From contig JARKIF010000007.1 in NCBI GenBank assembly GCA_029378245.1, positions 806,001 to 870,000 on the forward strand: a stretch of 64,000 nucleotides of DNA. Direction: 5' to 3'. Positions 45,217 through 57,534 of this stretch are shown here, one piece after another (the first letter of the stretch is position 1; each line of letters opens with the position of its first letter). Both the position numbers and the translations under genes were made by a program. Origin of the DNA: Roridomyces roridus (Eukaryota; Basidiomycota; Agaricomycetes; Agaricales; Mycenaceae). The notes beneath the pieces were generated by a model. The model was not told where the DNA came from. It searched no databases and saw only the letters and a list, made by a program, of their open reading frames with translations.

Positions 45217-45868
45217 CGAGGAAAGTAATCCCGCTGTGGCATTGTACGGGTTGGTTTTTGCCTAGTGGCGAAGCGGCAATGTAGTTGTCTGGACATTTGC
45301 CGAGTGCAAGTTCAGAATATGAAGCAGTCGACTCCAGTCTCCCGAGGAAGCTCCAAACCTTCGATGGCATTTCCCCTGTGATCTCGACAAAAAATGGGGC
45401 GAGAAGCTAAGAGAGTCGTATGTGCCTCGCGACAAGCCGGTCAACTGGAATTTGGCAAGGATGAAAGATTGGTCTGAGCCGCAACGGCGATCATCCCATC
45501 ACACACACCTTCCCACGCGGTCCACTCCTCTTCTTTCTTTCTCACCTTCCGTCCGTGCGAGTTCTGGGTCAATTTCAGCCTCTCGAAACCCGGAAAGACC
45601 ACCGGTATGACACAGCGCCCGTACCCAGCGCGTTCACGAGCTTCCATTTCGCTAAAATATCAGAGATCCAGTCAACAACCGTCCCCGTTTGCATATTGGA
45701 AAACTCAGTCCATCTCGGCATGACATCGACAGCCCAAAGAAAGTTTTGGTGTTTTTGGCGTATGGGATCACAGGACAGCCCATATGACCCCGGAGTACGT
45801 ACAGCCGGGTGTTCTTAAACAAGAGCGTTCTTGGGCTTCTTTCTTTTGTCGCCTCGATATCTGCGACA
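45217..45868. other. Divergent promoter region
   Basis: About 650 bases between the minus-strand acetyltransferase and the first plus-strand MFS gene. No gene was seen; frames here are incidental. Confidence 0.4.
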
Positions 45869-48254
45869 ATGTCCTCTGAGAAGCAACTATCCGAGGACGC
45901 CCACCTCGACGAGTCAGATTCCTTCACGGTCGACCCAGCGGAAGAAAGGAGACTTGTGCGGAAACTCGATGGTCGCATTCTTCCCATATTATGCCTGCTC
46001 TATCTCTTCGCGTGTACGGTTCTGCCAGGCAGTGTCTGCACTCAATCTCACTTCATGCAGACCTGGACCGTTCAAATCTCGGAAACGCACGGCTCCAAGG
46101 GCTGCCTCAAGACACACTCAACGGTGATCCCACCGGGCATCTCTTCGACTGGGTCAACTCCATCTTCTTCTTTTCCTACGTGAGTGCTGCTCCAAGGCGT
46201 TTGGAATGGTAGACCAACACACGAGAAGATTCTGGGCCAGATTCCCATGTCCATATCGTCCAAGCTGTTTCCTCCGCGCCTGTGGATGGCATGCATGGCG
46301 TTTGGCTGGGGCCTCAGCTCAACCTTGATGGTTAGTGGCGACCACGACGAAATTGTTATCTCACTCGCGCCCCATAGGCAACTGCCTTCAACTTTGGAGG
46401 GCTAATGACTGCAAGACTATTTTTGGGCATTTTTGAGGCGGGCTTTGGGCCAGTAATCCCACTTTACTTCTGTGAGTATCACGCTGACTCTTTCTCGTTC
46501 ACTCTAATCAATTTACCTCCAGCTTTCTTTTACACCAAGGAGGAATTGGGTAAACGGGTGAGCAACGTCATGTCCATGGTGAAACTCATATTCAATCGAC
46601 AAGCTGGCCTATTGGTTCGGCTTTGCGGCAGTAGCGGGTACGTGCGCTAGTTTCTTCCCTGCACTCCTACTTATCCCTTTCAAGGCGCATTTGGGGGATT
46701 GATAGCGTTCGGAATCCAGCATGCTCACATCGCTGTCGAGGACTGGAGGTTACTTTTCATCATTGAGGTATGTCTCTCGCGGAATAGCATTCCACACGAG
46801 TATCAATTCCTTCATTAGGGTGTACCTGCAATTATTATGGGGGTTGTGGCACTATGTTTCCTGCCCAACCGCCCCGAGTCCACTACATTCCTCAACGAGC
46901 GTGAGCGCTCCATTGCGCTGGACAGAATGAACAGGGGTATCAGTGGAGACACAGGCGTCAAGGTGGACAAAGGTGTCTGCCATATCACACGTTCTCCTGG
47001 CATTCTTCTCACCAAGTCGACGCATAATAGCACATATTCTCATGGCCTTCCGCGACTGGCGGGTGCGTTGATGCATATCTCCCTCTTCTTTATCTGGATT
47101 TGGCCCAGGTGTACGCTGGCGGCGCGATTTACTTTGGCCTCAACTGCGCTTTGGCGTCCATTTCCGCGTTCCTGCCGACCATACTCAAGACCTTTGGGTT
47201 TAGTGCGTATCGCTGAGTGCTGATGACAACCTGCTAAATCAAGTCTTTCATAGCTAATGCCGCCGCGCAGCTGCTGACGGGTAACGAAATCCCCTTTGTT
47301 GTTAGTTATTCTTGCTGATCGTTGCTCCAGTCCCTCCATATGCAGGTGTTTCGAGTAATTTGCACTTTTGCCGCCAGACTTACCTGCCTCCGAAGCCGCC
47401 GCCGTGGTCATGTTCCTATTCTCGTACGCTTCCGACCATATGCAGTCCCGAGGGATACCGATGTTCCTCGCGAGCTGCATTTCCGGCATTGGTTACGTGT
47501 ACGGCCTTTTTGTCTTTCATTTGCACGGTTCTCAATCTCATTGACGTCGCAGGCTGCTGCTCGCCGTGAAGAACGTCCACGTACGGTACTTTGCCGTCTT
47601 CTGTATCGTCTCGGGGACATATACGACCATCGGGTGTGTTTCGTCGTACCTCCACGACTTGCGTTTGACTGGATTCACACAGGATCATACTCGCTTGGTG
47701 TAAGCCCACTGTTTGATGTAAAGCAATACCATTAAGCACACACTAGTTGCCCACAATCTCGGCTCAGAGACCAAGCGGGCCACGGGTATACCTATTTTCA
47801 TGGCCATCGGTCAAGGCGGCAGCGTCCTCGGATCCCACATATTCCCGCTCACTGAAGGTCCGCGATACATGTGGGTGTCTTTCCAAACCTCGCATCTGTC
47901 TTGACTGATCCAAATACGCAGCAAGGGATTCGCCAGTGCGTCATTCGGTTAGATCTCGCTCACTTGAACGCCCCCTAATCCTCAACCAGTTTGCTGCGGG
48001 CTTGCGTTCCTCCCTGCGATACTCTCCATAGTTCTTAGCGTACGCTTTGCTTGGTTACTGCGATCAGGGAATAATCGCTTATGGCAGATTTCTTACCGAA
48101 TGGAGAACGCACGCCGCGACAAGTTGTATGGCAAGTCCGACCTCAACAAACGCGTCGATACGAGTGAACTGGCGGACAAGGTTCGCATGCATTCTGCATT
48201 TATACAGGCTCTGACGCTGTACTATAGGCGCCGACTTTCCGCTACGTACCGTGA
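45869..48254 (+). CDS. MFS anion:cation symporter (Dal5/Tna1 type), tandem copy 1
   Basis: About 16 small exons join in phase from MSSEKQLSEDAHLDESD. Family motifs: ILPILCLLYLFAYLDRSNLG, NARLQGLPQDTL, IPMSISSKLFPPRLW, FLGIFEAGFGPVIPLYFSFF, WRLLFIIEGVPAIIMGVVAL, FLPNRPEST, LAWFAHNLGSETKRA and GSVLGSHIFP. It ends APTFRYVP. About 480-500 aa with 12 expected membrane segments. Relatives import carboxylic acids such as allantoate, nicotinate or pantothenate by proton symport at the plasma membrane. All junctions seem usable, so I judge it functional. The one odd acceptor (CGACAAG before LAYWFGF) is the weakest junction. Confidence 0.82.
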
Positions 48255-48752
48255 TGAATATACGAAAAGTGACTTTGTATTCTGTGGCTCTTTATGCGAC
48301 TGCCTGTTTGAGGTGCCTCGAGTCCTTGTAAGGCTCATGAGTCTCAGCGGTGAGGAAGGGGAGGTGCCTCTGTCACTGAATCAAGGATATTCACAACCCG
48401 ACAAGTGCCGATGGGTCACGCGGAGCACGCGCCATCACACATCACCCTCCCCCAATCTCACTTCATCAATCTGACAATCTCTTGCTCAAATCTCCAGCTA
48501 TCTCCAGTCGATTCTCTGTGCAAACATGGGGCAACGGCTCGAAGCGATTCACGGCATGGATTGCGGGCGATTGGCATTGCGGCCAGACAGGCCGAGAATC
48601 GAGATCTGATTTCCCAGGATGCATGAGGATGCATGCTCAAGTGACCCCATGGCCAACTGCAGTGAAGTTATGTTGTTTTGGAGCTCAGCCCTTGCCCATA
48701 AGATCGACAAACTGTCCCTGAATTCCTGCCTGTGGCTTCTGAGAGCGGTACG
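48255..48752. other. Spacer between the tandem transporters
   Basis: About 500 bases with no gene seen. It holds the promoter of copy 2. Confidence 0.4.
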
Positions 48753-51051
48753 ATGTCAGAGAAACAATTATCAGATATTGTTCACAACGACTCGACTCCA
48801 CTCTCAGTCGACCCAAAAGAAGAGAAGAGACTCGTACGAAAACTGGACGCGCGAATCCTCCCCATAATATGCCTGCTCTATCTCTTTGCGTGTATAGTGT
48901 TTCGCTGGACATTTCCTCCCAAATATTCATCTTATCCTGCCAGTCCTAGACCGCGGAAATTTGGGAAATGCGAGACTGCAAGGACTTCCACAAGACACAC
49001 TCGGGGGCGATCCCACAGGCCATCTTTTCGACTGGGTCAACTCTATCTTCTTCATGTCCTATGTGGGTGTTGCCATTAACCAACGTCCATTGTACCAACA
49101 CCCGAGAAGATTCTAAGCCAGATTCCACTCGGCATCGTCTTCAAGCTCTTCCATCCACCTCTGTGGATGGCGTGTATAGCACTGGGATGGGGTATTAGCT
49201 CGACTCTGATGGTGAGATGCACGATCTAGCAGTACTATGATCTCATTCTTCGACCCTAGTCGACGGCCTTCAACTTTGGGGGCTTGATTACGGCCAGATT
49301 GTTTCTTGGAATCTTCGAGGCTGGTTTGGGGCCCGTCATCCCGTTATATCTATGTAATTCCCATCCCAACACTTTCCTTTGCGATGCTGATCGAAACTAG
49401 CTCTCTTCTACACGAAAGATGAGCTAGGTACACGGGTCAGTTGCGGTGTCTGTTGCTCACCTCCAGCTTTATTCACATATTCTATAGGTGGCTTCTTATT
49501 TTGGCTTTGCTGCTGTCTCAGGGGCGTTCGGGGGACTCATAGCGTTCGGAATTCAACATGCACACGCGGCTATAGCCAACTGGCGCCTGCTGTTCATAAT
49601 TGAAGTACGTCTCTCGTTGAATGTCGCCCCTTATATATCGACGTCTTCTGCCAGGGTGTACCGGCGGTCATAATGGGAGTTATTGCGTTACTTTTTCTCC
49701 CAAAAAGGCCCGAGTCCACCACGTTCCTCAACGACCGTGAGCGTGTTGTTGCACTTGCCAGGATGAATAGGGGCACGAGTTCTGATACTGGGACAACGGT
49801 AGACAAAGGTGAGTGCCTAAAACAGCTCGGCTTGTACCTCCCTCACGCAAGGTATAGCCCACGTTCTCATGGCCTTCCGCGATTGGCGGGTTGGTGACCC
49901 CTCTTCCGATTCGTGTGATATCTAACTTTGCGCAGATTTACGCCGGTGGAGTAATCTACTTTGGATTGAACTGCGCTCTGGCCTCCATCTCTGCGTTCCT
50001 GCCGACCATACTGAAGACCTTTGGATTTACGAATGCCAACGCACAGCTGCTAACGGGTGATAAAAACTCCTCCTGCACCCTGCTTTATTTCTGACTGTTG
50101 GTTTAGTTCCCCCGTATGCAGGTATTTGCCCAGACTCCCCATTTTCACTCTCATTTCGACTCACCGACGTTTCTAGTTGCTGCGGTCGTCATGCTCACAT
50201 GCTCCTTTACTTCCGACCGGCTACAGTCCCGTGGCATCTTCATGGCGCTGTCCAGTTGCATCTCTGGGATCGGCTTCGTGTACGCGTGCTCTTTCCTTCA
50301 TCCCTTTTGTGCTCCACTGAAATATGGACCCACCAGGCTGCTGCTTGCGGTAGAAAACGTCCACGTGCGGTACTTTTCCGTATTCTGCATTGTAGCTGGG
50401 ACATATGCCTCCCTTGGGTACGTTAGCTTGAAAAACTGTCTCCCGCCTGACGTGTTATCCTCAGGGTTATGCTTGCTTGGTGTATGACACCCGCCATTTA
50501 TGCATTGATGCTACTTATATGCTGACCCTCATCCCAGTCTCCCATAACCTGGGCTCAGAATCCAAGCGCGCTGCGGGAACGCCGGCTTACATGGCTATAG
50601 GTCAGTGCGGTAGCGTTCTCGGATCGCACATCTTTCCGTCAACCGAGGGGCCGAGATACATGTTGGCATCGTCCTTTCTTACTTACCCCCGGAGCTGATC
50701 TGGTGGAACAGGAGAGGTTTTGGAAGTGCGTTCATTTGCAGCATCCGCTTTCACCTCCGCTCATCCTTTTGACTGGTTTAGTTTGCTGTGCGCTTGCCTT
50801 CCTCGCGGCGTTACTGACCATCGTCCTCTCCGTAAGATCAATCTTATCTTATCTCATTGTTGATCGATTCCCCTTTTTGGCAGATTTCTTACCGAATGGA
50901 GAATAAACGGCGAGATGAGGTGTACGGCAAGAGCGACGTTCGCCAACGCGTCGATGTGAGTCGGCTAGCGGACAAGGTCGGATTCCGCTATATTTGTATC
51001 CGTATCCTGATGCCCAGTGTACAGGCGCCAGAGTTCCGCTACATCCCATAA
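48753..51051 (+). CDS. MFS anion:cation symporter (Dal5/Tna1 type), tandem copy 2
   Basis: Starts MSEKQLSDIVHNDSTPLSVD and follows the same exon plan as copy 1: ILPIICLLYLFAFLDRGNLG, NARLQGLPQDTLGGDPTGHL, IPLGIVFKLFHPPLW, FLGIFEAGLGPVIPLY, YFGFAAVSGAFGGLIAFGIQ, IIEGVPAVIMGVIALLFLP. It ends APEFRYIP. The DR(S/G)N motif has Gly instead of Ser, and several loop residues differ, so substrate range may differ from copy 1. It arose by tandem duplication. It ends 39 bases before the stop of the convergent oxalate decarboxylase gene. Confidence 0.82.
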
Positions 51052-51090
51052 AGTCTAGTCTATCAGTAAATCTAGACACACACACGAATT

Positions 51091-52938
51091 TTACACGACT
51101 ACTTGTTTGACGCGACTCAAACTCGCGATGACCTCGTCCGAGAATCCGAGGTGCGCTTTCACGAGTTCTGCAGGGGTGAGCGCCAGCCATTGGGTGAGTG
51201 AGATATCTTGGGCTAGACCTGCCTGTCATTCAGCACTGTGGTCGCTTTTTTATATAAAGTGGCGTACTTGATTTGAAGATTTCGAGGAATCTGGGGAGTA
51301 TGTCAATACAATCCATCTTATAGGAATCAGAATTACCTCAAGGTCGTATTCCCAGTGTTCATAATGTAGTGCCCTGGAGTCCGATTAAATGTAGTCATCC
51401 AATATTGGCCGCTACATACCGAACGAGGGGGGTACGTAGCCAATGTCACCGGCCTACGAGAGGTTTAATTTAGCACTGTACATCCAAAGAGTCTCGAAAC
51501 TGACATAAAAGTCGTACGTCCGGGCTTTGGAAGACGCAGCGAAGATGGTCATCCGCGCTTCACCAGATCTGTAATACTCAGAATTGGTTGTTCGTTGGGA
51601 GAAATGAAGTGCTTACATGAAGAAGGTCCATTCAGGTTCCGTAGGATGCCACTGGACAAATGTGAGTTGGACTCGATTGTCAGATATCGTCGACCCACAT
51701 GGAGCTCTCTGTGAATTAACTTTAACGTCGAGTTATAACGAAGAATGGGGTTTCTCTACCTCATGGCTCCAGGTTCAACAGTGACTTCCACCGCGCTGAT
51801 AGCTTGTGAGACCTTGAACTGGCGAGAATCAATCACTTTGATCGATCCACCAGGTTTTTTGGTCGCGGGCATCTTGGAGAGCGCAAACGTAAACGGATTC
51901 GGTGTGTTGTTCGGAATGACCATGTCTGCATTTACGTCCTCCGGAGGTGGGGACGCTGGAATTTTGTGATTTGAGTTTCATCACGGAAGTTCAAACCACA
52001 AACATTGGAATATATATGGCGGCTTTGCCGGGATGCCGTCGAAAGCACTGATTGATTGGCCAAAGTTGAGAGCCAAGACTTCTTTCGGGACGTGTGCGAG
52101 CCAATCAGTCAGTAGAAACGTGGCATCTTCGGAAAATGCTCCTGTAGAGGGTTCAACTTCGATCAACACGAGAGAGAGCAAGATTGACCAGAATCGAAGA
52201 CGAGGAGGAACTCGGCGCCGCCCTCGGTAGTGTTTTTCGCTTGGATAGAGTGAGGGTTGCCTGGGGGAAAGTACCAAATGTCTCCTTCCGTCTGTCAGTG
52301 TTATCAGCCTCAAATTGCAAAAAGACACGATTCAACTTACAACATCTCCCACATAGATTTCACCGTCTGGTGTCATGGTGCTGATTCGAACGTCACCCTG
52401 GAATGGTGGGCATGTTGAAAGTCGAGAGAGGTGATGTATACCTTGAGCATGTATGCCCACTCTGCAGTAGAGTGCCAGTGGAGTTCACTGAAGGATTATG
52501 ATTCTAGCCGCGTTGAAGAGAAAGTACCAACCGGATGGCTCCAGGTTCTAATCGCATGTTGACGCCTTGTGAACAATATTTAGCATGTACGTGGCGCACA
52601 ACGAACCAAGTTTTACCTGCCAACTCTGTCGCAACCGGCATCGAATCCATCGTCTGTTGCCTCGCCCATCCCCCATCTCCGAGTCGGTTGTGGCTCTGTG
52701 AAAAAGACCATTTCATGTTTGGGATTTGGCCATTATCTGTGGTTGGAGGTGCCAGGGCGTCGGCGTTTTGAAGTTCGATGGGAATATTCTGTGGACCGAG
52801 AATGCTAGCACCTAGTCTACCGCGGATAGGTTCAGGAGTCGATGGAGAGTTTGCACTCCAGAGTTGGCCATTGGGGACTGAGGTCGGCGCTGCAGCACAG
52901 AGACTGAGAACTGCGGCAAAGGGGAGAAACGGGTGCAT
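51091..52938 (-). CDS. Secreted bicupin oxalate decarboxylase
   Basis: Many short exons join from MHPFLPFAAVLSLCAAAPTS, a clear signal peptide. Family motifs: MKWSFSQSHNRLGDGGWARQ, LAGVNMRLEPGAIRELHWHS with AEWAYMLKG (first manganese cupin; two His and Glu), GDIWYFPPGNPHSIQ (third His), then the second cupin with RELHWHPTEPEWTFF, AGDIGYVPPSFGHY and NTGNTTLR. The end is LTQWLALTPAELVKAHLGFS. The enzyme splits oxalate to formate and carbon dioxide, used by wood and litter fungi to control oxalate and pH. The start was chosen over the Met at 52968 because a TATAAAAG box sits 31-38 bases upstream of 52938. Complete. Confidence 0.92.
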
Positions 52939-52968
52939 GGCTCGTCCAGCTTCTCTGGCATTCTTCAA

Positions 52969-52976
52969 CTTTTATA
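52969..52976 (-). promoter_or_regulatory. TATA box of the oxalate decarboxylase gene
   Basis: TATAAAAG on the minus strand, ending 31 bases before the ATG at 52938. This supports the short leader and makes the Met at 52968 an unlikely start. Confidence 0.65.
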
Positions 52977-53223
52977 GGCCAAAGCGGGAAAGGGAACCGA
53001 AAGACGAAGCGGAAACCTGCCGTTGAGGCCGGGTATCAGAGCAGCTAAGCAATCGCCACCTTGGTTGAAGAACCTTCTCAAGTTGAGCGGCAGGCATCGG
53101 ATCGATCAATTCATCATGATGCTCTCTTACGCTCACGTGGTCTCGAACAACATTTCTTCCAAGTCCTCACCCTCCCTCATCTCCGCACGTCCCACCCTGG
53201 GACCCTAACCACCTATTTCCTCA

Positions 53224-54605
53224 ATGGACGTCTTTGACGACACGCCCAATATAGTCGATTTCGATTTGCTTGAGGCTGCCAAAGAGAATGTACAGCCCCT
53301 GGCCACTGGCCGCCGTGTGACTGCGCTCTCCGCCGTCCTCGCCACTCCCCACGCCCAAAGGGAATCAAAGCTCGCAGCCACTCGGAATAGGCTTCGTATC
53401 AACATCGAGATCGCGCTCGAGGACGAAGAAGACGACCCCCTCGAGGCATATTCGTGCCTCGTTAACTGGACCCTCGAGAACTATCCTCAGGGCCACAGTA
53501 ACGAGTCTGGCCTCCTCGATCTCCTAGAAGAGGCGACACGCGTGCTCAAAGACCACAGGGACGGAAAGTGGCGCGGGGAAATCAAGTACCTGAAACTATG
53601 GCTCCTGTACGCGAGTTACGTCGAGAAGCCCACCATCATATACGAGTTCTTGATCGCCAACGAAATCGGAACAGCGTTTGCGCTCTTGTACGAGGAGTTT
53701 GCCGCGGTGCTGGAGCGGGATGGCCGGTGAGTGGGAGAAAGATTTCTCAATTGCCAACTCTGACGCCGCTCAAGACGGAAGGAGGCCGACGACGCGTACC
53801 TCTTGGGGATCGCCCGGAAAGCTGCCCCGCTCGACCACCTCAAAGGCAGGCACACGGACTTCCAAAAACGGATGATGCTGGCTGCCGCACTTCCCCCTCC
53901 CCCCGTGCCAGTCGTAGACACGACCCGACCGGCACTCACCACTACTGCACGTGCCTCCCCCTCCACACGTGCTGCCCCCTCTCTCACTCCGAACGCACCC
54001 GTTACAAACGCGCGTATCCAAGTCTTTGTCGATCCGACCTCCGAGTCCGCCGAAGCCTCAGGAAACGCGTTTCCAGACGTCGGCACACGTAAAACGCGCG
54101 TCAAAGAGAACGTTCCCGAGGCGAAGAAGATGGAGGGGTCGAAGCTGCGTCAGCCTGGAAAGACAAAGCGTCTGGCGTCTGCTGGGGCGCCGTCGACATC
54201 CAGCTTCGCTGTGTACGTGGACGAGGAAGCGGCGGTAATGCCACCGCCACCACCGCCAGCTACGACCTCTAGAAAAACGTCATCGTCGTCGCGTAGTGCC
54301 GTCCCACGCACACCGGCAAAGAGCTTGATACAGCCATTCGAGGAGGAAGGCGGTGTGCCGTCCACCCCCAAATTCGTGCCCTTCCAGGACGAGGTACGCG
54401 ATGATACAGTTTTTCGAGACCGAGATGCTGATGTCCTTTTCTTCTTTTTCGTAAGCCCGACACGGTATCACCAACCATGAGCACGCCGGCGCCAGAGTCG
54501 GTTATGAAGGTCAAGAAGGCCGACACGCGGGACGCGGTGCCTGCATCCGAAGCTGAAGCGCTGAGACGCGACCCCCTCAAGAACTACGGGGCCCTCGCAC
54601 GTTGA
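53224..54605 (+). CDS. mad3: Spindle checkpoint protein Mad3/BubR1-like
   Basis: Three exons (about 53224-53727, an exon from about 53776, and a last one starting at PDTVSPTMST) give roughly 400 aa. A first KEN box (AAKENVQPLA) near residue 20 is followed by the Mad3/Bub1 TPR-like region: NWTLENYPQG, LLDLLEEATRVLKDHRDGKW, YLKLWLLYASYV and RDGRRKEADDAYLLGIARK. A second KEN box (VKENVPEAK) and a GLEBS-like FAVYVDEEA follow. There is no kinase domain. As part of the mitotic checkpoint complex it blocks Cdc20-APC/C through the KEN boxes; the GLEBS motif would bind Bub3. Complete. Confidence 0.9.
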
Positions 54606-56741
54606 AGGGTGTGGCTGCTTGCACCCTGGATTTTGTTTCTCTTATGTATTCGTAACTAATAATGCATATGTATGAATGTACATAAAGTAGTTTATGACCA
54701 GCAACGACTTCTTGATTCTCTCCGAGGACTGCAGCCAGGCACGCAGATTAACTGCTTATGTTACTTACTGCTCTCGTAGGTTAGCTATAGCTGGGTGTGG
54801 ATTGACACTAGAACAGGCCGGGCCTGGCAGCATTGACCTGAAAGGCTATTAGGCTACGAGTGTTGCGGCATGGACGGATTTTTGCATGCGAGTCTCGTTC
54901 TGGATGGAATGGTGAATGAAAGGTGTCGATGCTACTACGCAGCATGTGGGTGCGCTCAAGCCTCAATGTGGTCAGTAGTCTCCTACATACATATATATTT
55001 CAGCATGGCCTCTGCAGCAAAAAACTGCAGACGCGTCGCGGATCACAGAGAGGGCAGCAATGTCCGAGTCCGAGCCATGAACGGAAGGTTAAATGTGGGG
55101 ACTGGAATCCGTCCGTAGACGGCGGTGAGGCTACACAGCGCTTGCGCGGGCGTCGGTGTGCTTCAACTAGGGACAGAATAATCTGGGTGCAAGAAGACAG
55201 CAGACGGAGAAATATCTGAAGAGACCGTAGGAAACAGGTAAGACCACGCGACGGTGACAGACGGGTTCGAAAGTCCCGAGGCCTGTTGAATCATCGCAAA
55301 AAGTTTCCAGCAAAGCAGGAGGAAGTGTACGCTTTCCATGCTTCTTTAACGAGGCAAAGTCGGTGTCCGTGGCCCTGGTTACTCACTGGGTGCGTTACAA
55401 AATACCAGGTACCTGACCTTGAAATTTGACTTGGTACTTAGGCTTCTAATACCACGGCACAAAGAAGGCGTGCATGCCAGGTGCCATTCACGCCAAAGAC
55501 GGATGTATGCCTGCTAGCTCCTTTCATTTCGTTCTGGAGTCCGACTTCGAGAACGAGTTGATAGATAAGATGAATAGCTGCGTTGGCCCGGGATTCGTCG
55601 ACGCATGACTCCGATGTACGCGTCGCGTGGGTTTGAGTGGGCGCCGAGCTTGCCGTTGGATTGAAATACCTATACGGGTGAACGGCAGGAAATAACAGAA
55701 AAGCGTCGACTTGGAGTCAAAGACTGGTGAATTGCGAAAACTATTTAAGGCGATCCGGGGGATCCTCGAGTAGGAATCAGAGTCAGACAGAGTTGCGGAT
55801 CGACCCCTAAGCTCTACTTGGTAGCATAGTCGAATCCGCAGACAGCGGCAGATATTAAACTCGCAGGGAACAGAGCGCTTTTGGGTTTGAAATTTGCAAC
55901 ATAACCAGAGGCCGAACGGAACTCAATCCACAGGGCATCTTTGGATACAAACTCCAGGAGTGTCGAAGCCACGATTGCTCTGATTCTGAGAGTTCTGGGG
56001 AGACGTCTGTATGTTTATCGCAGCATAGGGGCATCCGCGACCTGCGGTAAACCGAGGGGAAAACGGAGTTGAGCAGTCAAAGTAGGTAGCAGCCTGGACT
56101 CAGTTATAGGTTTTGAGTAGCACGTCGCGCCGTTGTCGGAGCGTGCGGCTCCTTCGTTGTCGGTAGTAGTTGGAAATGGTGCCGATTCCGATGGAGACTT
56201 GTAGACCGCGGCAGGAGGGTTTCTGCGTTCCTCGTCCGCGCCGCCCTGCAAGGAACGCAAATCTAAGAGACCTCCAGACGTAATTCATACGCCGGCGGCA
56301 ACGTAAGTAGGGGAATAACCTTGGTGCCCGAGGAATCTGGTTTGCAGTGAAGGCAGCGATTTTGATGTCAACCGTTTCTGGAAACATGGATTTTCTTCCG
56401 GACCATCAACAACGAATTCCCAACTGATCCCCCCGCAGGCCACGTATCGTAAGTATTGGCCGAGCGGCGCTAGTAGCACGTCCGCGGATGCCCGACCAAG
56501 TATGGTGTTGCTTCTCTCAACTTTGCCACCGGATGGCAGATTCCGCTCTAGAACCGTCCGACCCGGTCGAAACGAAGAATCCGAAGTCGAGATCTGTTGA
56601 TTAATTTTACATCCCAGGGCACGCCGTAGCCCGTGTACAAATACCCTGCGTCCTTTCTCCAGATTTCCCCAACTCGCTCAGTACCTGAACGCAGCTGCGA
56701 CACACAACACATCTCGTGCTACCCTCTATCTCTACAATACA
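54606..56741. other. 2.1 kb without a recognisable gene
   Basis: Only short frames occur on both strands and none has a recognisable product or consistent splice structure. A GGTTCGAAAGTCC string at 55263 resembles a tRNA B box, but no cloverleaf could be built around it. I saw no long repeats. Confidence 0.45.
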
Positions 56742-57029
56742 ATGCACCGCTCTTCTCTTGTGTTTGCCCTCCTCTTCACTTCCATGGTTGCCGCAGCACC
56801 AGTGACTTCCAACCCTGCCGTTGCGAGCACCTCTGTCTCCGAGGTTGCAATCCCTGCCAATACCGCACTGGCAGCAGATGTTATCCCTCCAGTCGTGGAC
56901 TCTGAGTGTGTATTTTCTACAATCGTCTCATCCATTTATACTCATATCTCCTCGTCCAGACTATCCTTTGTTCACGTTTCCGAAACGACGCATCCTAGTG
57001 ACAAGCGCCGTCGCAGCTTCCGTCGGTGA
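56742..57029 (+). CDS. Small secreted protein, about 95 aa, unknown
   Basis: Starts MHRSSLVFALLFTSMVAAAP, a strong signal peptide with cleavage likely after AAA or AAP. The mature part is Ala/Val/Thr/Ser-rich (VTSNPAVASTSVSEVAIPAN). Read through, it ends DKRRRSFRR, with a KR pair that could be a Kex2 site. A GTGTGT donor after VVDSE could splice out part of the middle, so the C-terminus is uncertain. It has one cysteine at most, unlike typical Cys-rich effectors. No family recognised. Confidence 0.45.
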   Translation: MHRSSLVFALLFTSMVAAAPVTSNPAVASTSVSEVAIPANTALAADVIPPVVDSECVFSTIVSSIYTHISSSRLSFVHVSETTHPSDKRRRSFRR

Positions 57030-57534
57030 GTCTCTCCCAATCTCCCCGCTATCGAATTTCAGCTGACTGTTCCTATTAGTCGCCACCCGTGAGCTGCGGC
57101 CGCACTGTTGATGTCTGTCCGCGATGTATGAATTCGCATATACCCCGTTGACGCCTTATACCCATGGTCCGTACAATTCATGTCCTGGCACCATTCTTTG
57201 TGCTTACCTACCTTGTCCAGATATGATCACTGGATGCCATATAGAATTGAGAAGGAATAGACACATGGAAGGGATGGAAACGACAATGTACAACACCAAG
57301 GGCGATTAGCATATCTCAAATTGCAGAAAAAAATCCACAAAACTTTACGAATAAAAAACACAACCTGAGCTGCAAATCAGTGTGAATAGATACGACGAGG
57401 ATTCGAGTTGTCGAAAACGCCGAGGAACTGGTCGCTCCCGACTAGGAGGTCATCGGTTCGCGCGAATTCGCTTTATGATCACGGTCAGGTGCCGATGGAG
57501 CACGTTCCAAGACGCGTTCCAAATGTCCATTAAA
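57030..57534. other. Intergenic
   Basis: About 500 bases between the small secreted gene and the convergent sucrase/ferredoxin-like gene. No gene was seen. Confidence 0.4.

Noticed and set aside
45869..48254. First MFS copy as a decayed pseudogene
   Set aside because: Short interrupted frames suggested decay, but small introns explain every break and family motifs are preserved to the C-terminus.
55190..55310. tRNA-like B box GGTTCGAAAGTCC
   Set aside because: The T-arm cannot form a five-pair stem with a seven-base loop, and no A box or acceptor stem was found.
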